A stretch of 64,000 nucleotides of DNA from Isoetes taiwanensis (lineage: Eukaryota; Streptophyta; Lycopodiopsida; Isoetales; Isoetaceae), in NCBI GenBank assembly GCA_021234155.1, contig JAJEKV010000008.1, positions 8,212,445 through 8,276,444 on the forward strand, written 5' to 3'. The notes below the pieces were generated by a model that was given only the letters and a program-made list of their open reading frames with translations, searched no databases and had not been told where the DNA came from. Shown piece by piece: positions 57,787-64,000 of this stretch (within the stretch, counting starts at the first letter, position 1; each line of letters begins with the position of its first letter). The position numbers and the translations under genes are program-made.

Positions 57787-58865
57787 GGCTTATGGAGGTA
57801 GAGGAGAGAGGTACTGAGGTACGAGGGCAGGAATCTGGCTATGGCAGAAGCAACTCGAATCCGGCGGCTATGGCGACTGGAGGAGGCAAGAAAAGACACA
57901 AAGAGGTTGGAAAGAAAAAGGTTACCCTAAAAGGAATTGCAAATCCTTATTATTTCTGGGATGTATTTTTTAAAAAAGGAAAAATATTTATATGCAAAAA
58001 AATTTATACGCAACCATATGCAGCGCGGAGGTGATTTTAGAGTTTTAAAATTTTATTTGGAGCATCCTTTTCCCAGTCGACACTGCAATTAGAGAACCCT
58101 AAAAATCTTCTTGCTTGGGCGCCTTACGATGGGACTTCTAAGGGGTTCTGTCTGAGTGGCACAAAAATCATCTGATGTTTCTATGAAAAGTTATGGCCTT
58201 CGAGAACAAGGGACCTTACTCCACCAGAAACTCAACATAATCCCACTCTTACACTCTACAATCTAAGTCCTAAATCCTTTAATCCTCCCATACTTAAGTT
58301 AATGGGCTCAATACCTATGGATTTGGGATAATTATGCTACATTGAGTAATCTCTAACCTAATCGAGCTAACGGATTAGAACATGAACAAAGTTTAAATTG
58401 AAACGCACTAATTTGCTCCAAACACACTTAAAAAGGAATCTTTAAAAGATTCCCTAAAACCCCCCCAAAAAGGTCTATTTTCACGATCTATTTGTGACAA
58501 GCGTGACATTTTGGACATTTTAGGTACCCTTTTTGAAGGGGTAATTGAACTTAGCTTACATGCGAATTTGTTTATTGCCCCGTTTTGGGCCTAGTTTGGT
58601 ACGAGAAAGACTAACAAATATAAATACAATAAAAAATTTGACATTGAAACAAATAGCAATTGCACTAGAGCAAGAAAAGCGTATAATATTCAAAGTTTTT
58701 AAAACCACTACAATTTTTTAAACAAAATTGTAAAAAATGTAGTACATTGACATTTTGAACAAAGTTACATTTTGCGGCTTTAATTTCCCCCCCTTAATTT
58801 CCCCCACATTTATTGGACGATATGAATTTGAAGCATAGGTGAGCTCAAGAGGCATTGCACCAAAA

Positions 58866-59268
58866 GATATAAATTTATACCACGTGAGCTCAAGCAGTAC
58901 ACAGAGAGACAACGCGAGCAGTATAAATTTATACCGCATGTAAGCTCAATTGGTATAAACTTATACTGCTTAAGCTCAAGCGGTATAAATTTATACCATC
59001 ACCCCACAAGAAAAGAGCGGGAGCATTATAAATTTATACCGACATTTTTTTACACGGGAAGCCACGATATAAATTTATGCCACGAGCTCTCTCTAGAAAC
59101 ATTTTGGTACAACTCTAATACACTATAACACACAAAAAATCATTTATATAAAACTATCTTCATGGTTATAACGTGACATTGCATAGATATAACATGTCAT
59201 AGGTTGGATAAAACAAGGCAAAATCTAGTCTACATCTCGTTTTCACCTTGACGGTATAAATCTATACC
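58866..59268. repeat. Cluster of seven GGTATAAATTTATACC palindromes
   Basis: Perfect or one- or two-mismatch copies at 58,866, 58,920, 58,952, 58,982, 59,025, 59,066 and 59,253. Several are preceded or followed by GAGCTCAAG. The consensus is a perfect 16-bp palindrome. Confidence 0.85.
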
Positions 59269-59601
59269 GAGACTAGGAAACGTCTTGTGAAGGAAGCTTT
59301 GGGATTTTTACATTCTAACGAATGCAGGAGTTTCTTAGAGCATGAGTTTCTTTTGAAAATGGAAGAAAAAAGCATTTATGGTTTTGTTGGTGTGGCCATT
59401 TTAGGGTTTGTGATTCATTTCTTTTGAATGGCAGTCTTCGTGTTGCTCAGTCGGACTCCTTGCTTCTGTCTCGGACTTCTACAACAGGATTCACATACAT
59501 AAGCTTTATATGCAGAGATTCGCAGGGTCTTATTGGCATACATAAGCTTTATAGCAGGCATACATAAGCTTTATAGCCTCATTTATGTTTTCTGTGATTT
59601 T

Positions 59602-60060
59602 CTATGACGAGGCAAAAATGGTTGTCATCTTCAAAACCTAATCTGGTGAAAATTGCTATTGTACCAGTTGATGCAGAAGCTCGAGCAGAGGTTTGGCTTT
59701 GTTGTTTTAGCTTATATTTGATCTTAGTTGACTGATGGTTGTGTATCATCAGCAGGTTAGGGAATGGTTGGATTTTTCCAGCAATGTTTCACTAGGAAAG
59801 TTGCAAATGCTTAATGTTTGGCCCCTTGAGCTGTCTCCGAACATAAATGTCCTCTGTTTGAAGAGGAAATTGAGGAAGGTTTTTGGAGTATCTCGGTATA
59901 ATGCACCTCCGTTTTTCAACCTATTTACATTTCTTGTTCAATCATTCTTGGATAGCATGTTTTTGAAAAACTCTTGTTTGATCATGTTGTTGCAGATATT
60001 TCCACTGTGCACGACTCAAAACTCAAGATATTGCTCTTCTTGAAAATTTGAAAAGGTTTA
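59602..60060 (+). pseudogene. Possible exons of an unidentified gene fragment
   Basis: An ATG-initiated piece (59,602-59,691; QKWLSSSKPNLVKIAIVPVD) ends at a GT. An AG-flanked piece starts at 59,756 (VREWLDFSSNVSLGKLQML). A third AG..GT piece is at 59,998-60,053. The reading phase between pieces two and three does not join cleanly. No family was recognised. It could be a captured gene fragment or chance. Confidence 0.25.
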
Positions 60061-61314
60061 GTATGTTATGATTAGTACTGCCTATTGTGCTGCTATTAAG
60101 CAACTCAGGTGCTTCCCAACTTTGCAACTGTATGAGGCCTTATCCTCCCTAATATTATGGTGCTGCTCGACAAGTTGGTAGGAGATGTGGCATCAATCCT
60201 CCTTGCTGAGCCTGCCATTCAGTTTTAGCTACTTATAAGTATACGTATAGCAATAAACCAGGCTTCCATTTCAATGGATGTTTAGCTCTTTTGACATGTT
60301 CTATGTTCTGCCATAGAACATACAGAATAAGAGCTTATTTTTATCTTCTTATCAAGTGTGCATCATGTACTTAGCTCATTGTTTTGGTCCAGTGACTCAC
60401 GTTTCTATTTACTTCATTATGAGTACAAATGTTTGTATGTTTAGCCCTTGGCTGTGCTGTGTGATTCCAACAGATTGGAAGATAGCCTTATTATACATGT
60501 TGCGCTAAAAGGCATTTTCTTATCCCATGTATGTTAGCTCATTGTCTTCTTATGGCATGGTCTATTTAGTCCCATTTTGAATGTTTTTTCTTCTCTGTGG
60601 ACTATTCAAACGGTATTGTATTGTTTTCTACAAGGAGGCCCTACCTTGTTCACGAAGTACAATAACCACAAAGCTAATTGCACCCTTCATGGTCTTACCA
60701 TTTGACAATTTTATTTTCAATCATCAATAATTAGTTGCAATCTTTCGCGAGAAACCATATGCCATGGTGCACCTTATGCCATTCGCCATGTGTAGCAAGT
60801 ATTACCTAAGATTGTATAACATAGCATACTAAACCTAAGTATGCTATGCTATGCTTAGTATTTGAGAATTTGTATGCTATGCTTATAGCTACATGTTATT
60901 GTGTTTTTGGGTTTCTAGAACATAACCAGTATTTTTTATGTGGCATCACAACGGATGGCTCCTACAACATGCAATTCCTTAAATGCTCACAAACAAACTT
61001 AAAACATCTTTGTCTAATTCTCCTGTTTTTGCTACTTGTTATTTTCTTAGCCTGCAGAATAATTTGTTTACCCCCCAAAAGAGGATTTTGTTTATTTTTT
61101 TGAAACTTCTCTTTATCAAAATGTCTGTGCAAAAGCACTATTTTCAAGAAAATGTTTTATATAATGTTTGGCTAAAAAAACCAAAGCCTCTTTTTAGCTA
61201 AATCTTAAGATTTTTAGATTTTTTAGAGAATTTTTCAAATGCACTTCTTAAATTAGTGCATTTCAATTTAAACATTGTTCATGGCCAGGGCTGATCCAGA
61301 TCTATCAAGATCGT

Positions 61315-61327
61315 GGCTCTGATACCA
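61315..61327 (-). other. Primer binding site, tRNA-iMet type (right element)
   Basis: Minus strand TGGTATCAGAGCC, one base after the CA end of the LTR. Confidence 0.85.
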
Positions 61328-61328
61328 T

Positions 61329-62553
61329 TGTAATACTCCCCGAACCTATACGACGTTCCCATCATATAAATACGAGAAATTCCCCTCCTATGGCGACTCC
61401 ATCACCACGGAAAGGCCCTCCGTCTGACTTGAACCACTTGTGATGGGCAACTATCCAGTGAAGGACATAGAGATGTCATTCATCCCACGTCTTCTATGGG
61501 AATCCTATATAGCAGAAGCATACATATATGTTAGCACCTAGCAGCAATACACATAATAGTATACCACCTCGAAGGGTGGCCCATCCATCATCAAGGCAAC
61601 TTCAACATAATACCAATATAACATGCGAAATGCATCATAAATGAGGGTTCTACCCTAGGCTCAGACTCCAAGGGGATCAACTGACGGTCAAGGCCTCCAG
61701 ATAACAACAGACGAAATCATGACATTGGCATTGGCTGGCATAGAACAATGGCTAGGGTAGACCACTCTATCCGCCCTCCTGTGCACACTTTGCAGATAGT
61801 TGAAACATGCTATGGCATGATTGTATCCTTAGACGCAATCTCATGGATTCACCCTATGAGACCACTTCGGGTTATATTTCTCCGGTCCGATGAGGCAGGT
61901 TAGGGAGGAGTCCCTTTCCGGGGCACAATAGTTCCATCGTGGCACCATGGCGCCCACGCATCCGTACCCGACTTAACCCCCCAAAATCCATAGGTCGGTT
62001 CGCCGCACCTATCGAGCCCAAACCATCTCTGCGACCTAGGAGGTGTCGGACCCATACCCTGCCCACATTCAGTGACCGACTATAAGCCTAGCACACTGTA
62101 GGAGCCCCGGTAGCCGCGCTCAGCAAGGCTCCAACCCCCCTTCCCCAATGTGCCCGTTATCTGGTGCTCAATCACAACCTAACCTCCACAGCTAGGTGGA
62201 CTCTTGTGCACAAGCTGCATTTAACGGGATTTAAGGGGTTATACATGAGCATATATACTACTAGATGTCTTTTAGGTCTCTACCCCCCTTAATCCACATA
62301 GAATGCAGGAGGAACAGAAAGACAACATCTACTATACATACATCAATTCATCCATAACTTGATCAGAGCATAAAATAGAGACTAATCACTCATCTACTCA
62401 TACAAGGGTTAGTAGAAGATCAATCTATCTAGAAACTAACTGGTGTCTTGGCTTGATCCGTTATCCCTGAGGTTTTCCATGGTTGGCTAGTTGGACAGGT
62501 ATGAACAATAGCTGCTCCTTCTTCAACTCTCCCAAGTCGAATTGGGGCAGAAG
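61329..62553 (-). repeat. 5' LTR of right element, truncated at its outer end
   Basis: Block-wise similar to 46,316-48,145. The shared stretches include CATAAAATAGAGACTAATCA, CTAGAAACTAAC..GGTGTCTTGGCT and CTCCCAAGTCGAATTGGGGC. Similarity stops near 62,553. The LTR start expected from the 3' LTR (TGTAACG..) is missing, as is a 0.6-kb internal piece. Confidence 0.72.
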
Positions 62554-62964
62554 ATATCCAACTATGATCTTCATTGAAGGAAACGAGACGTAGAACCATT
62601 AACTATACCTAATATTGTTATGCCTGCGATAAAAGAAATTTCTTTTGCTAAATGAAATTAAAGCACGTGCAAGAAGAAATTAAGGAAGCACTATCTTATT
62701 TTACTGCATAGTGTAGATTCACCTTATCATATCTACTTATTTTAGGAGTTTTTGTGTGTTTCCCTAACGCTGGTGAAATTTTTACAGCATGGCTTCTGGA
62801 ACCTCATCATATCAAGAAATTAAGGAGAGTTCATATGCACGTAAGTTCATATTAGGGAGTTTAAAACCCTAAATGTTTGAGCGCCAATTTTTTGCCATGT
62901 GGCATGCCATGTCAGCTACCCATTGCAGTGTGCTATCCAGAGGAGTTGAGGGAAGAAGCGGGCA
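62554..62964 (+). other. 5' flank of the right-edge gene, with one exon-like segment
   Basis: About 62,790-62,840 is flanked by TTTTTACAG and GTAAGTTC and starts CATGGCTTCTGG, so it looks like a short spliced exon (perhaps a 5' UTR or alternative first exon). Otherwise no gene is seen. Confidence 0.35.
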
Positions 62965-63780
62965 ATGGCAACTATTTCGCTCCATCCAAGAGCCTTGAGG
63001 AGCTGTTGCTTTGGATTCCATGGCGGAAGGTCTCAGCATGGCGTGCGTTTTACCGTCGGTGTAACGACCATTACAAAACCAGTTTGCAGAGGCCTCGTTG
63101 TTCGTTGCATTGGTTGGGTACGTCAGAAATCAGACTTGCTGTCGAATTCTTTGTAATTCATTTGGATGTTTGTGATACATAAAATAGAAATTAATTAACC
63201 TAACCTTTCAGACAATGTCATTCTTGGAGTTTCATTTTTGCTAGCCAAGTGCCACAATCGATTTAGTTGTCTCTTCAGTGCATACTGATAGAGAACTTCT
63301 TATAGGACCCCGAAGGTTTGCTAGGACCTCCCCAACCGGGTCACATTTCTAGGAGAACACTGCAAAAGAAGTTGGAAGAAGACAAAGACTACGAAGAAAC
63401 TTTAAGGAGAGAAGCACAACAACAACTGGAAAAGCAGAGAGCAGCTCGTGCTGTAAGTTCGTTTCTTTTTGCCTTTCTCATTTTCAAGGTAACCTTGCTT
63501 GTTTACCCATTTGCCATAACTTTTCCTTGTATTGCTGTGAATTATACTATAACAATAGGGATTCCTATGTCTAAGACATGGAAAATATTCTGGGGAACTG
63601 GGAAAGTTGTAGTTGCAAAATTGATATTAGTCATACAATTATTTCTCTTGCTGAATTTCGTTGCAGTTGTAATATTCTTCAGGCAAGGGTAGTTCCAGAT
63701 ACAGACGGGCTTCTGGTAGAATATTTTCTGGAAACTGATGCCAAAGAAATCGAATATGAAATTGCCCGTTGCAAGTTGCG
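62965..63780 (+). CDS. Probable plastid-targeted protein, 5' part of gene (continues past window)
   Basis: Three exons with consensus borders: 62,965-63,117, 63,306-63,452 and 63,683-63,780 (GTAAG donor at 63,781). Exon 1 encodes MATISLHPRALRSCCFGF and further Ser/Thr/Arg-rich residues without acidic residues, typical of a chloroplast transit peptide. Exon 2 is a charged helix (ISRRTLQKKLEEDKDYEE, LRREAQQQLEKQRAARA). Exon 3 has RVVPDTDGLLVEYFLETDAK and EIEYEIARCK. I do not recognise the family. Exons 1 and 2 join in phase 0; exon 3 ends in phase 2, so the gene goes on. Confidence 0.6.
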
Positions 63781-64000
63781 GTAAGAATTCATTTGTATTA
63801 TACTTCATCCATGACGTAAAAAGCATGTTTCAAATTCTATATGCATTTTTTCCAAAGAATCATTCAACGAAGCTGACCTAGAGGTTTGCAAACAGCTTCT
63901 ATTTATGAAAATGTGCTGCCGTATTAAAAATCAACCACAGAATACTGCCATGGGTGTAGTTGCATATTCCACATAGCACCACTCAGTCAGTGGCATGTGT

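Larger units (their letters stand above)
57790..61314. other. Long leader of right element, probably with inserted sequence
   Basis: 3.5 kb between H3-like start and PBS, against 0.55 kb in the left element. It contains the palindrome cluster (58,866-59,268), a triplicated CATACATAAGCTTTATA (59,497-59,570) and exon-like pieces on the plus strand (59.6-60.06 kb). The rest, 60.1-61.3 kb, is AT-rich with no supported gene. The excess probably inserted after the element did. Confidence 0.5.
46316..62553 (-). mobile_element. Right H3-carrying Ty3/gypsy-type retrotransposon
   Basis: Minus-strand order: 5' LTR (61,329-62,553, truncated at its outer end), PBS, long leader (57.8-61.3 kb), H3-like ORF, ORF X, nested LINE, gag with CCHC, protease, RT, RNase H, integrase, polypurine tract, shared 3' LTR. 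The domain order PR-RT-RH-INT puts it in Ty3/gypsy. All coding parts have stops or frameshifts, so it is dead. No integrase chromodomain is visible. Confidence 0.85.

Overview
The window is nuclear plant DNA, almost certainly a seed plant. It holds a spliced U2AF35-related (ZRSR2/Urp-type) gene with short plant-like introns, the start of a gene with a plastid transit-like N-terminus, LTR elements with an initiator-Met tRNA primer site, and plant-type LINEs. Most of the sequence is retroelement. I cannot name the species.

Layout. Positions 1-15,419 (copy A) and 22,573-38,064 (copy B) are near-identical direct repeats of about 15.4 kb. Each carries a full-length LINE whose 5' part is inverted (LINE-1), the U2AF35-related gene just beyond it, a short palindrome cluster, and part of a second 5'-inverted LINE (LINE-2). 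LINE-2 is complete only in copy B. Copy B of the U2AF35-related gene reads through cleanly. Copy A is frameshifted, but differences between the copies cluster at CAG/CTG sites and homopolymers and alternate tract by tract, so much of the damage may be base-calling error. The 15.4-22 kb interval between the copies is degenerate, with an AT-rich minisatellite and a decayed FCP1/NIF-type phosphatase fragment.

From 41.3 to 62.6 kb lie two related, minus-strand Ty3/gypsy-type elements that appear to share one LTR (46.3-49.5 kb). The right-hand one has PBS, gag, CCHC knuckle, protease, RT, RNase H, a deleted integrase and a polypurine tract. The left-hand one is cut off after gag. Both carry two extra ORFs upstream of gag. 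The first begins with a histone H3 tail-like N-terminus and ends in a histone H3 fold, separated by a long charged, proline-rich insert. The second is a conserved protein of unknown function. The two copies have diverged strongly yet keep the same order (H3-like, ORF X, gag), so the H3 module looks like an old, integral part of this element family. This is the strongest candidate for an undescribed system here.

Smaller LINE pieces are nested inside the LTR elements. A 3.5 kb leader in the right-hand element holds a cluster of 16-bp palindromes and exon-like pieces. The right edge (62.96-63.78 kb) is the 5' part of a spliced gene for a probable plastid protein.
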